This document shows, in pieces, positions 52,113-63,292 of a stretch of 64,000 nucleotides of DNA. The notes below the pieces were generated by a model. The model was not told the origin of the DNA. It worked only from the letters and a program-made list of their open reading frames with translations, and made no database searches. Position numbers and translations under genes: made by a program. The stretch's first letter is position 1; each line of letters starts with the position of its first letter. Origin of the DNA: Cyclospora cayetanensis (lineage: Eukaryota; Apicomplexa; Conoidasida; Eucoccidiorida; Eimeriidae); NCBI RefSeq assembly GCF_002999335.1, contig NW_020312303.1, positions 62,001 through 126,000 on the forward strand. The letters are read 5' to 3'.

Positions 52113-52702
52113 AAAAGTGCTGCTACTCTGTCGGTTACAGGTAGATGGTATACCCTGGCACTGTCGAATGTGCTCTATGCGCTTGATGAACTGCTACATC
52201 CTTGGCTAGCTACATCTTCTTGCGTGGTGGCGGTCTCACGAGCCTTGCATTCTACTCGAAACTACGAGATAAGCAAGGGCTGGACCGCGCAGTACACCGC
52301 ATGCCTCTATTAGTATAGTAGAGGTGCTGACATGCTTTCTTGACACGTGTGGCACCCGAGCTATACGCCAGTTTTAGAACCTCGAGCGCTTCGCCAAACG
52401 CAACAGTGAAACTCTAGGAAGATGTAGGGCTGTTCATCGTCTAGCGAGATGCGGGAAGCCTAGGGACTGAGAAAGGGGAACCAAGACCGCTTTTTGCGCT
52501 TTGTTAGTCAGCCAAATCGCGTGACTGTAAAAGCCCTTATTTCTAGGTTCCCGCCCAAGACCATTTGCTCTGAACCGCGCACCCTGCGAACGTACAGGTG
52601 TGATTCAGACATCTATTAGAGCTTGCAGTGTAGATCTGCTGACTTCATAAGCAGACGACCAGAAGTCCCAACGGTATAAAGGCATGCAGCTTGAAGAATT
52701 CT
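51808..52702. other. Convergent intergenic region
   Basis: This lies between the 3' end of the plus-strand gene and the 3' end of the minus-strand TPR gene. The open frame that runs on + to 52313 contains a (CT)n microsatellite and no recognisable domain. It could be 3' UTR or a further exon. A minus-strand last exon of the TPR gene might also be here, because a strong donor (gtgagtaa) lies just before that gene's in-frame stop. Confidence 0.4.
52086..52112. repeat. (CT)n microsatellite
   Basis: An uninterrupted run of about 13 TC/CT dinucleotides. In the plus-strand frame it would encode alternating Ser-Leu. That gives that frame an artificially long open reading frame and is a reason not to trust it as coding. 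Confidence 0.95.
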
Positions 52703-53764
52703 TCATGTCAGAGAGGGCCTGCCCAAGCTCCTCCGTTTGCATGCACAGACAGTTACCCGTGGCCATCGACGCCAGTAGATATCCAGCAGTTTACTCACGC
52801 ACCACGCGCATATTCCAGTGCACGGCTCCTGTTGAGAACTTCCTTGCTCCTGTGGGAGCACCCGCTTCTCTTGTGCCTCCGCGGGCTGTGCTTTGAACAT
52901 TCGCAAACACGCCGCACGGTATCGCCGCTCTTGCATGCGAACAATTGCCACTTGCCGCCTGCACTGCCTAGCAAGGAGTTCCCACGGCTCCTCGCTCCCA
53001 GAATTCTCGCATGAGTGGGCAGCAGCAACATGCTCCTCCAGGGAGGCAGGACTGTGGTCATCTGACCTTGCCGGTTTATCGCCACTGCCACTACAAGGCC
53101 TTTCTCTGGGAGGGAGAGGGCCAGTCAATCTCTGAGAGAGTGCATGTTTTGCGTTCTGCACAGCTCTGCCTTGCTGCGGACGAAACATTCTTTGTGTTCG
53201 TTGCGCCTTCTGCATTTGCTGGCTTTGGCGGTGCTTCTCGCAAGCGACTAGGACCTTTCGGAAGTCTCGAGTAGCTGCATCGAGTTCCCCGAGTTCCTTC
53301 TCTGCCAGCCCCCGTCTGTACAGGGCCTTGAGGCAATGCGGGTTTACATCTAGAGCGACGTTGCAAACTGCACGAGCCTTGGCATAGCTGCGCATCTTCA
53401 GCAAGCAGGCGCACAGGTTGAGCAGCAAGGGCAAGAGGAGCTGGTGCTTAGTATCGGCTTCTTGCTCTTCTGAGGTGCCGAAGTCCAGAGCCAAAAGCCC
53501 CTGCTCGTAAAGTGCGATAGCCTTGGCGTACTCGCCAGATGCATAATGTGCATTTCCCTGGTCTTTGAGCCGCTTGCACAGATGCAGCTTTTCGGTGTAA
53601 TTCATGCCTTGTAGTGCTTTCAGAAGCCCGCCTCTTGATTGTGAGTCCATCGCTTCTCCGCAGGCCTCTTCCAGAGTTGAACGACCAACTATCGTGCCGC
53701 CGCGAGTACACCTAAGAACTTCGGGTACTGCGGGGACCTCCAGATCTCTTGTAAGGCAGTGCAT
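52703..53764 (-). CDS. TPR-domain protein, likely Hsp90/Hsp70 co-chaperone type (about 353 aa)
   Basis: One open frame; the ATG at 53764 is chosen because upstream codons in the same frame are low in protein-like character. Residues about 55-165 form three tetratricopeptide repeats: LCKRLKDQGNAHYASGEYAK, then LLLNLCACLLKMRSYAKA, then KALYRRGLAEKELGELDAA. The positions of the two-carboxylate clamp that binds EEVD tails are present (Lys and Asn in the first repeat, Asn in the second, Lys and Arg in the third). The remainder is Gln/Arg/Ser-rich, with a basic helix near RRQVAIVRMQERRYRAACLR. A strong splice donor at 52798-52793 suggests the true C-terminus may lie in a downstream exon. Binding to Hsp90 or Hsp70 is inferred from the clamp. 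A link to ciliary assembly is only suggested by its neighbour. Confidence 0.75.
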   Translation of the reverse strand: MHCLTRDLEVPAVPEVLRCTRGGTIVGRSTLEEACGEAMDSQSRGGLLKALQGMNYTEKLHLCKRLKDQGNAHYASGEYAKAIALYEQGLLALDFGTSEEQEADTKHQLLLPLLLNLCACLLKMRSYAKARAVCNVALDVNPHCLKALYRRGLAEKELGELDAATRDFRKVLVACEKHRQSQQMQKAQRTQRMFRPQQGRAVQNAKHALSQRLTGPLPPRERPCSGSGDKPARSDDHSPASLEEHVAAAHSCENSGSEEPWELLARQCRRQVAIVRMQERRYRAACLRMFKAQPAEAQEKRVLPQEQGSSQQEPCTGICAWCVSKLLDIYWRRWPRVTVCACKRRSLGRPSLT

Positions 53765-55187
53765 GCTTTCAGCATTGGGGTTGAGCGATACCCGAGGCGG
53801 GGGCAGCGAGTGTATTTTCAATACTATATACCAGCTCTTTTTCACCAAAAGTGTAAGAAAAGTTGAGTTTTCCACTCGGGTAAAATGGCTAAAATGGCGT
53901 GAAGTAGAAGCGTTGGTATGGAATCGTATATATTGCCTTTGTACTGCACAAGCAGAGTTGTACACATCAGGAGAGCATCGCGAAGACAACAGATTCCTGG
54001 CTTGCTTATCCCTACAGAACTATTCACAGTATATGTTATTGGTTCATGTTCTGTTTCGTCCTCCACTGATGGAGCAGAGGAGCCCAAACCTGGTCCTGGG
54101 GCTTTGAGCTTGCAGGCAAGCACAAAGCAGTCAAGGGGTGCGAGATAGGAAGGGTCAAGGGTATTGTGCTACGGGTACGTGGAGGGATGTGCGCCAGTCG
54201 AGTCTCAAGGGGCCAGAGCCGACGCAGCAAGTCCTCTACTCAACATCGATGCCTGCCTCATTGGTGTACGAGAGTTATTCGGAATGTGCTGATAGGGACG
54301 CACGGGTTCCAGCAGAGATTTAGGCTCTAAGAACGCTTGTTCACTTTTGCGTTATCTGCATATATATGCTCTACCTAAAACTGAGTCAACTGTGGCTTCT
54401 GTCATACCAAATAGATGAGAGCCTTGGGGTTCCTAAAAGGCCTCTTACACCTCGCGCATCTAATCGTGAGAAGAAAATCGGTGTATTTAATCGTTCAATT
54501 AAGGTTCGTGGAAGCAATATGCTAGGAAATACGGAGTAGTGTTGCCCATGGCGCAGCCAGGGACCTTGGGGACTCCTTGGTGTGGCGGTGCCATTCCATC
54601 AAGTTGGTTGGTCCTCATTTTCTGGCAAAGAGCCGTACTGTGGTTTGTTAGCCTTCCATGCAAGCTTTTTTTGTACCAAACAAACAAAACTTAGCAGCCT
54701 CATTTGCTTGGATACAAGTATCATTCAGGCCTATTTACGGGTGACCCTAGATGTGAGACAAGTGTCCAGGCGCCCGTGAGCTTAAAATACCCATCATGAC
54801 ATCTGACGCTTACTCCGCAAACTATGCTTTGATGATTTGGCCTCACTGAGAAAGCATATACGGGGTAACAACCCCCGGAGGGGAGAAATTCACACAAGTA
54901 ACGGGTGGCCCTCCACCTTTGCTTCGCTGTGAAGGTAATTACCGGCACATTCGTAGTGAGAGGATGAATGAATTTGAACTGCCTTGTTCAAGAATCACTG
55001 CCTCTACAAAAGCATCCTGAGTACGTTTCGACCGTAATCTGGCACCAAACAGGATATGCGTCTAGCAGGATGTGAGGTCACTCCAGTATGATCCATCTAC
55101 CACAGAGGAGGAATAAATCCACAGGATTATCGTGAAAGTTTTTTAATTTGTAAAATTTTCACTTCCAAAGCACTTGGATCCTCAGGA
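53765..55187. other. Intergenic, TPR gene 5' flank and CFAP57 3' flank
   Basis: Both neighbours are on the minus strand, so this holds the 3' UTR of CFAP57 (right) and the promoter of the TPR gene (left). Open frames such as 53604-54107 on + are antisense or featureless. No RNA gene or repeat was seen. Confidence 0.6.
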
Positions 55188-58100
55188 TTATGCAGATGTC
55201 GTATCAATTATTTCGTGGGAATTACTTTCGCGACTTGCCAAAACGTCTTTAGTCTCTAGCTGCTTCTCCACAAGCTCTAGTTTCTTTTTCAGAGCTCCAA
55301 TTTCACTAGCCTGTGTTTCAATAAGCTTGGCACATTCCTCTGCCACCTTGTCACTCGCCTGTGTCCCTCCTGGCTCTATCTCTTCCAGCTGACTCTGATT
55401 GACGGGAGGATTTCCTTGAATGCAAGGAGATGATGGCACAGCACTTCTGGTAGCGGAGAGCTTGACGCTTTTGGGCCGTGGATCCCCTGAGTTTTTGTCA
55501 TATAGCGTGCTGTTGCCCTCACATTTGGGCGTCTTGCGCCGCGCCGAGCGCACATTGTCTCGCTCAGTTTTAGGCGCCCCCGCAAACTTCCGTTGGCGGT
55601 TGTCGGACTGAAGAGCAAGTAACTCCTTTCGCAGGTCGTTAATTTCACAGATGAGAGCCGCATTCTCCTGCATGAGCTTTACATTGTCCTGCCGGTGCAT
55701 TTCTGAGTCTTTGCCCAAGCGTTTCTTGAGGCACTCTACAGACTTTTCCAAGTAATCTCTTTGCCGCGTTTGTTCCTTCAAAATGTCGGTATCGACTTCT
55801 GATGGGGGTAAAGTGGTAGTCAGGTACTTCCTATAAAGTGCGGTCACACGCTGCTTCAGCGTGTGCGGGTCCTGGAGGTACTGCATGCATTCGTAAATGT
55901 CCAATTGCAGTCGCCTCATCCTCTGCTCCCCCTGAGCAATTTTCTGCCTCTGTGCACTGATTTCATCGCGCAGTGCTTTGTGCTTGAGCTTAAGCTGTTC
56001 CATTTCCATGGCAGACACTTTCCCCTGGCGGTGATACTCCACTAACTCCGAGTCCATGGCTTGGATCTGCGCTTGCATCTCTTGGATATCGCGAGTTTTA
56101 GGATCAATCACTGCTTTAAGCTGATTTATCTTATAGTCTAAGACAAACTTGAATTTTTCCAGTTCCTGGTTTTGCCTCTTCAAATCGTAAATCCTTTGCT
56201 CTTTTTCGCCTATCGTCTTGTCTCTCTCTTGTAGCTCTTGATTCAGGGCCGTGCGGTCTGCCACTAGCTTGTCAACATCCTGAAATATTGCACGCAGTAA
56301 ATTTGCCTGTTGGGAATGTTTTTATTCCCAGCTGAGTTACAAGTATGACTTTGAAGCTGGCTGAAGCTTTGTCCACCTCATACACGAAGTAGAAGCTTCA
56401 TCAAGGCATTACTGAAAGAGATTCAGTGCACTATGTAGAGCCACCTAGCTACCAGGAAACTGCAATGCAGCTTTGGAAAAGCTCTCTTATAATCATGCTG
56501 CTTGACTATGGAAACACAAATAACACAGTTGAATCCCTTTGTTTGCCGAGTCGCCACCACGCGCAATCCTTCTTGTAAATTGACGCTCTAGTGTATGCTT
56601 TTAGACTAAAGACAGTTTTCCCCTGGTATACTTCATTAAAGCTAGCAGCTAGTCAGGCATTTGCTCTCCCCTTTTAGCTGCTTCCTATCTAGACTTACAG
56701 CCTTTAGCCTTGCAGCACGTTCTTCCTTCATTCTTGCTGCTTCTCTCAGCTGCTCAGCCTGCTCCTTTGCGTCTTCATAGCGTTGCCGAAAGATGCCTGC
56801 TTGGCCCCGCAGTTTGACCTTTTCCGCATTTTCCTCTGCCAGCCGTCGTTCGTACATTTCCTTCAGACTCTCAATTTCCCTGACGGCCAATAATACAGAT
56901 AGGTAGAAGCGAAACCCGCGTGTATGCATTCCGCACGTACGAGAGCCGGATACGAGAAACTATGCACATCCTGAGTTGGTAGTCCGCCACAAAGTGAGGC
57001 TTTGCTCAGTATGGAGTGCACTGTTTCTATTGAATGCAATACCTTCTCCACTACATCACTAATGGCAAGCTTTCCAGTTTCAAAGTGTGAATTACTGTGA
57101 GCAGACAGACGAGTTCCTGGGGGGTTGGGTAGGCTGCCAGCCTTACCACGACATAGCAAAGCGCTTGCCTGTCTGCGTCTTCTTCCACTTGTTGCAAAAG
57201 TTCCTGGTGCGTCTTCAGCGCCAGTTCTTTGCTTTCTCTCATTCTTTGCAGCTCATCCTCTGCCTGTTTTGCTTGAAGTGTCATCTGCCGGCTCCACTCT
57301 GTCCGAGCCCACAAAGACAGAAGGCGTTGCAGTAATTCGAGTGCAAAACCCACTCTACATGCGGCGTAGTGTAGACACCAACTTGAATATCAGTGCGGGT
57401 TACCTTGCTCTTTACTTGCTGTTTCCTTGAGGAGCTTGTCCTTCTCATTTTCCCAGTTTTGCCTGTCCTTTTCCTTCTCCTGAGCTAGCTTCTTCTGACG
57501 GCCTAGCTCTACAGATAGCTTGCTGTGAAACCTAGCTTCTAGAGTCTGCCACAAAAAGGCACACCAAGGTGAACAGAAAGAGATCAACCCAGCGTTGAGC
57601 ACCAACATTTTAGCCGATGGTATCTTCGGTAGCGCGGCTGAGGTTACGGTAAAAGGCAGGAGGCTAATATGTCTAGTAAAAACCTAAAACGTTGATATAG
57701 CATAATCCTTCTTCTGCGCACGGAAAAGGGAGCTAAGAGAGAAATAAGGTGGTATGACGGCTTCTAAGCAAGCTTTCTAGCCAAGCAACGCGCATTGACG
57801 ATGCCTTGTATGACAGCCCGATTTACACACAATCCAAGATCAGGAGGAGGTCTATAGAAAGGCGCACTTACATTCAGCCAGTAATCTGCAACCTACCTTA
57901 TCTGCCGCGCTGTAGCTTTCCTCCAGAAGTGAATAAGTAGGTAAAGTGCAGATAGAAGAAAGCTCTTTAGACGAATCACTTTTGATGATGTGCCTATAGG
58001 GGTTCGGCTCACTTGAATTGCCGCCGAGTGCTGTTCCTCCTGCGCTTCGAGTTGCTCGTGAAAAAGGCGTTCTGCCTCGAGTTTTTCTTCTCTGAGAATG

Positions 58101-61100
58101 TCAAACTTTTGCCTGCAGTGCGCAGATGCCGCACGTTACTCCAGCCGCGACATGAAGGAGGAAAGCGCACATAAACTAGGACTAGGCATGACCCTAAGTA
58201 ACTAGGCGATTTAGAAACGCAGAAAAACAGGAAGGAAATTCGAAGACGAAAGACTTGTGTCTCGGGGCTACCTCTCCGCTGCCAGCTCCTTGTTGAATCG
58301 CGTTTCCAACTGGCTCATGGCATCTTTATGCTGGGTTTCAAATCTGCGTTGCTGAAAATCCATTTGGTTGGACACATCTTCGACTTGTCGTTCGAGCTCA
58401 GTTAGATGGCTCTGCCTCTCCATAAGATGCGTCCTATCCACTAACACCTCAGCCATGTATTTTACGGTGGATTGTTCAACGGGTGCTGCTTCTCGGTCAT
58501 TCACATTCCACACACACAACACTCCATCTGCGCCAGCACTCAGAAGGATAGAATTGTTCGCGGCGACTGCCAGGCGGGTAACTGGACCTGCAAATAAAGC
58601 CATCAGAGCATTGACTCCTGCACACCACTGCCATGCCAGGGGTGCTCAAGTACTCTTGTCTCTGTTTGCAAGCTGTTGTTCCTGTCCAGTTAGATGCTAC
58701 ATAAAGGGGCTTTCCACATAACAATGTCCAACCTGGATCTATAGAGGGTAGGCTGCGGCACCGGATGCAACGCCACGCAGTTACCTTCATGACACATATG
58801 CCTTCCATATTCGCCTGATATTGGCGCCTTGTAGCAGCGGATCGATCCGGGCAGTCCTGAAACGGAAACTCCCGTGAAGAAGGCACGCCCGTTGGAGAGG
58901 ACAGCAATCGCCCCCTGAGGCTCCACGGCATCGTAGCACTCGAGCAGCTGGGATTGTTGAATTTGTTTGATGCATGCGTCGGAACCAACGGCGAAAAGCT
59001 CTGACGTCTCGCCGCCGTTTTCCAGCGGGTTTTGCACGATCGAATAGAGCTGCACATTCTTTTGTACGCAGTCTTGTGTCCTCGTTCCCTCCTGGCGAAA
59101 ACGTAAGTCCGTTGTTTCACTTTGCTCTTTGCCGGGTGCTCTCAGTTACGTAGTGGCGCCCGTCTACCCTTAGGCATCTGGAGCAAGAGTGCTCCGCTCA
59201 AAGGTCATGACAGCTCTTCATGCACCGATATGGATTCAGCTTATGACTAGTAGTTTCACACCTTATGGTAATAAACGGGGAAAGGTGTTTGCTGTCTGCA
59301 CCCAGGAATGGCGTTTAAGAAGTATGGTAGTGCTTGCGAAAACCCACCTTGTCAATAAGAAACTCATACACAGCGCCATCGTGCCCGGCTGAGGCAATAG
59401 AGCGGTCGTCCACAGACCACGAAAAGGATGCAACTCTGGCGCTGTGCCCGCGAAGCGTGGCTTGATGAGTCCAGGAATACATGTTGAACACCTCAATCAT
59501 GTTTCCACTTGCAGCAGCAAACATGTGCCCTCCATGAGAAAAACGGCACTCGCGACTTGCTTTGATCGCGAATTCCTTGACCGTCCGCAACTCGCCGAGC
59601 ATAAGGTTCATCAGCCTGCGGGGTGCAGGGCAGGCAGACAGAGAAAAGCAGCTTCGACGACAGAAGCGGCAGCTACGCAGAAGCAGGCAGGGTACACCCC
59701 GCAGGTGATCAAGAGAGGCCCATGGCAGAGGCAAGCTGGCAGACGCGAGAGAAGCACACATTGACAGACAAACGGAAAACGACGCCAGATATGTGGAGGG
59801 AGGGAAGGAGCGAAATGCTGAAACGGGCTGTGCAGGCAGCGGGAAGCGAGAACGATCAGCCACCTAAAGATTCAGCTGCACATTAGAATCATATTCCGCT
59901 TGCAGGCAGTGCAACAAGTGTGGGCTTATAGGGCGTAGGGCAAGCCAGAAGTCTATCGTAGTGGGCCTTCCAAGAGCTAGTTATCTTATAGGCGGGCTGT
60001 TAGCCGCAGGAGTGCCAGCAAACGAATCTCCTAGAGTGTCTGGTAGTTTGTTTGCTCAGACCAGTGTAGTTGCACCTGACCAACAGCTGTTCTCAAGCTT
60101 CATAAAGAGCGAAGGGTGCAAAAGGCAGCGACAGTTATTGCTAGCGCCTTACCTGAGCTTATCTGCAAACCCCGCAAGGATGTGATAGCTGGAAGGGTGG
60201 AAAGCCACGGAGAATATTTCCTCCGGGAAGTTCTGACACAGCTCCAATCGGCGCTCTAAGAAATCCCACACTCGGATAGTTTGATCATCCCCGCAAGTCA
60301 CTGCCAGAGGCTTTTGGGTGCAGACGTCCATTCCTGTGGATGGCAGGAAAGGGAATAGCGCGCATTCTGCAGCGGCATAGTGCTCCAGCCGGGCTTGACT
60401 TTGCATGCCATCACAGAATCTTTACGTGCCGCAGAAGGAAATGTCAAAAAGGCAATGTGCGCGTGTTTTCGCATTTAGTTAACTGATCCTGGGCGCGGTA
60501 TTATCATTAGGGTTCGCTTTTCCTACAGAAGTGGGGGGAAGTCGGTGCTAGGTCTCACTACTTGTTTCGATTGTTTAAGTGCGAAATATTAAGGCACGGC
60601 GACTATGCATACGCGAATAGACTGAACGCTGCCGAGTATTCGGCTCTGCACTGCAGCAAGAACCTTTGCCGCTCAGCAGGGAAGCAGAGTGTGGAAGCCT
60701 GTGTACGGAATGCATGCTTCATGGCATAAATGCCTTCTTCTTCTGTCTTACCGTATATGGCGCCCGTGTGGAACGAAGTGTGCAGGAAAGACAAGACTGG
60801 CGTTGCTGGTGCCTGGTGGGGGCCATGCTGGGCTTTGGCCTTTAGCGACAGCAGAAAGAGCTGCCCGTTAGACAGCCCTATTGCAACGGTGTCTTCCTTT
60901 GGACTCATCGCCAGGCTGCTCACGTGTGTTCCCTCTGTAAGTTTTCCAAGAGCACCAAGGCACAGAGCCACCCGCCGTCCGCTGTAGCGTCTTTTTCCGA
61001 GGCGGCAGCTCTCACTAGCCGCAGTCGCTGCTCTTCGAAGGGCAGAGTGTGGCGCTGTGCACGTGCCCGCTACATTAGCTTTTCCTTGGCCGCTTAGCGC

Positions 61101-63292
61101 CGCGGAAAAACGCGTGCAGAACTCTCGCGCAAGGGCCTAAAGCTGGCTACATCTGTCAGTGCCAGACTCACCGGCTGCCTGGTTGTCTACGGAGACGTCC
61201 GTTGTGAGTTCGTAGATCTCCGTAGGATCTTGGCTTTTCTCGAAAATGCGGATCGATGCCCCCGCACCTCCGCAAACGAAGCCTTTCGAGGTAGGCACCA
61301 GGCAGCGCAGCGTGCCTGGAAGTCCAGGTGAGCAGCTGAGCGTTGCCACAAAGTCGCCCGTTCCATCCAGCAGTGTTAAGTCCCCTGGGAGGAGGATCCA
61401 AGCAAGGTGGATACAAACAGAGGCGCATACATGCGTGCGACGCACAGGAAGAGTGCGGATACTGCCCAATACATAGACAAATTGAGGCGCAGGTAGCCAA
61501 CGTGGGCGCAGTTAGTCGGGTGGATTCATATGAAAGGGCAAGAGGAGACTTGGAGGGCCTGCCTCTGTGCATACCCCTAGCGCTTTGTCATACATGCGCA
61601 GATAGAGACCGTGGGAGAGTGCCGATGTGCATGTAACCGCGAACGGACATATTATTGAGTTGAGCAACATTCACACACGCAGCTCCATGGGCAGCAATAT
61701 CCAAAAAGCAAGCAACGCAGCAGCAAAAAGTTCTTCATCGAGTGCACGACTCAGGCTCTTTGTGTTGCAGCCGCGAGTGAAGGACAAGCAGCACAAGTGA
61801 TGGCGGCAAAGCGCGAGATCGGCTGGAAAGCTACCAGCGTGAGATGCTGTGTACCACTGTGTGAAGCGACGATGAGCGAGTCGTCACAGAGCCACGCGTG
61901 GCTGGTAAATTGCTGGCCTTGTCTTTTATAAAGATAGTTCTGCATGACGCGCAGCTGGCCGTCTTGCAGCCTCAACATGCGACTGACACCATCTCCCACC
62001 AAGCACACAATAGAGGAGTCTAGAGGATTGAAGGAGCATTCGCAGAACTCCAGTGACGGCATCCCAAGCTGCGAATGAGCGATGCACAGAAGCAAGACGG
62101 CCGGCAAAAGAGACAAGCTGCAGCCTGACTGGTAAGAACCGTGAAAGCACAACTTAGGGCTGCTCGTTAGTTGCTGCTGACAGAGCGCTTGGAGCGCCTC
62201 TACGCCGTCGACGGAGTTTATGCGCAAGTGCCGTGCATGACGGGCTTTTGTTTGTTTTGGTGTCAGCTCGTTATTGGCTCTTTGGTTTTGGCGTGAAGCA
62301 TTCGCCTAGTACGAGGGATCAGGCACTCTGTGTACAGGCGTGTCGGAGGCGCGTGGAGAGAAGCGAGATCGGCAAGGCATGAAGCGCGTAGCCTGGCAAG
62401 TGTATAGGTGCGGCTCGCCTCCGCGAGGCGTTTCGCGAGTGGCAAATTCTCGAGGATGCGACCAGTGGTATCAAGAGGCAGCAGGATCGCCTTTTACGCG
62501 GAGCTTTCTGACGGACCGACTCACCTTGTAAGAAGCAACCACCTTGGCCTTTTCCCAAGCCCAGTACACGAGGCACCAGTCGGGGGGTCCTCCAAGGGCG
62601 AGGATGTGTCTGCTATCCCCGGAGAATGCGACGGACCGAAATTCGGTGGACTGACAGTCCGCGAATGCCAGCGTTTTCTTCGTCTTTAGAGTTATCAAGT
62701 CGTACACTGAAACTAAGGCCCTACGCTCAGAACGCTCGCCCACTAGCAAGTACCTGAAGCGCCAGCGAGACAAGGGTCACAACTCGCTTGAGCCGATCTC
62801 GCTATTCAGTTTACTCATGCTAAGGCTCTTAAGGCCAAAGGGAGTCTTCGGCCGTGGCAGGATCCTAAGGGCCTAGTTTCCTCAGTGGATGAAATGCTGA
62901 CTGCAGCGTGCAGCCTCAGGTTTGCCCATGTGCTGGTGCCCGTTACTCCAGGGAAAAGCCACAGAAGCTCTTCCCCGCGTTCACCTCTTGTTTTGCGAGA
63001 CAGCAGTGCAGACGGTCTCTAGCCCTTCGTCTGCCCCGTGGAGGAACTTTTGCGCCTTTTTCTCCAGCTTGTGCAGCACCATCAGGCGGCCGCAGGGGTA
63101 GCACACTGCTGAAGCCTCGGTGAAATGAACTCCGCCCCTAACGTTCGGCTTAGAACCAAACACATGGTGGCAACTCAGAGAAACTGGAGGCAGAGCAAAA
63201 CGCTCAGTGGCATTCTGATGGACCGCTGCCACGGAGCTCCTCTGAGTGCCCTGGGAGGGTCGTTTGCCTTCGGTGAAGCCACCGAAACTCAT
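55188..63292 (-). CDS. CFAP57: Cilia- and flagella-associated protein 57 (WDR65), 14 exons, 1287 aa
   Basis: Exons on minus: 63292-62985, 62753-62525, 62068-61855, 61384-61172, 60934-60752, 60333-60153, 59615-59348, 59091-58785, 58587-58272, 58112-58013, 57545-57404, 57298-57169, 56879-56699, 56279-55188 (stop TAA). All joins keep phase, giving 1287 aa; human CFAP57 is about 1250. Residues 1 to about 665 are WD40 repeats (for example VYWAWEKAK, IRVWDF, FADKLRLMNL, HDGAVYEF, GVLCVWNV). Residues about 690-1130 are coiled coil, with the family hallmark QELEKFKFVLDYKI in the last exon. The order and spacing of landmarks match animal CFAP57 end to end. The family is an axonemal protein tied to assembly and regulation of inner-arm dyneins, so expression in flagellated microgametes is expected. 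The start is the first Met before the conserved N-terminus. Confidence 0.95.
56880..57168 (-). other. Non-canonical GC-AG intron 12 of CFAP57
   Basis: The upstream exon ends GCAGACAG and the intron begins GCAAGC; the intron ends ...GCCGTCAG. This join gives EEDADREIESLKEMYE, which keeps the CFAP57 family's EEDEDREI motif and the frame into the next exon. The nearest GT donor (GTAAGG, a little downstream) would add residues not seen in the family and leave the wrong phase for the only good acceptor. AG|GCAAG is the usual consensus of minor GC-AG introns. Confidence 0.85.

Noticed and set aside
51621..52313. 230-codon plus-strand open frame
   Set aside because: It crosses a likely intron acceptor and stop of the preceding gene, and its length depends partly on a (CT)n microsatellite.
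57051..57168. Extension of CFAP57 exon 12 to the GTAAGG donor
   Set aside because: It would insert residues absent from the family and leave phase 0, while the next exon's acceptor needs phase 2.
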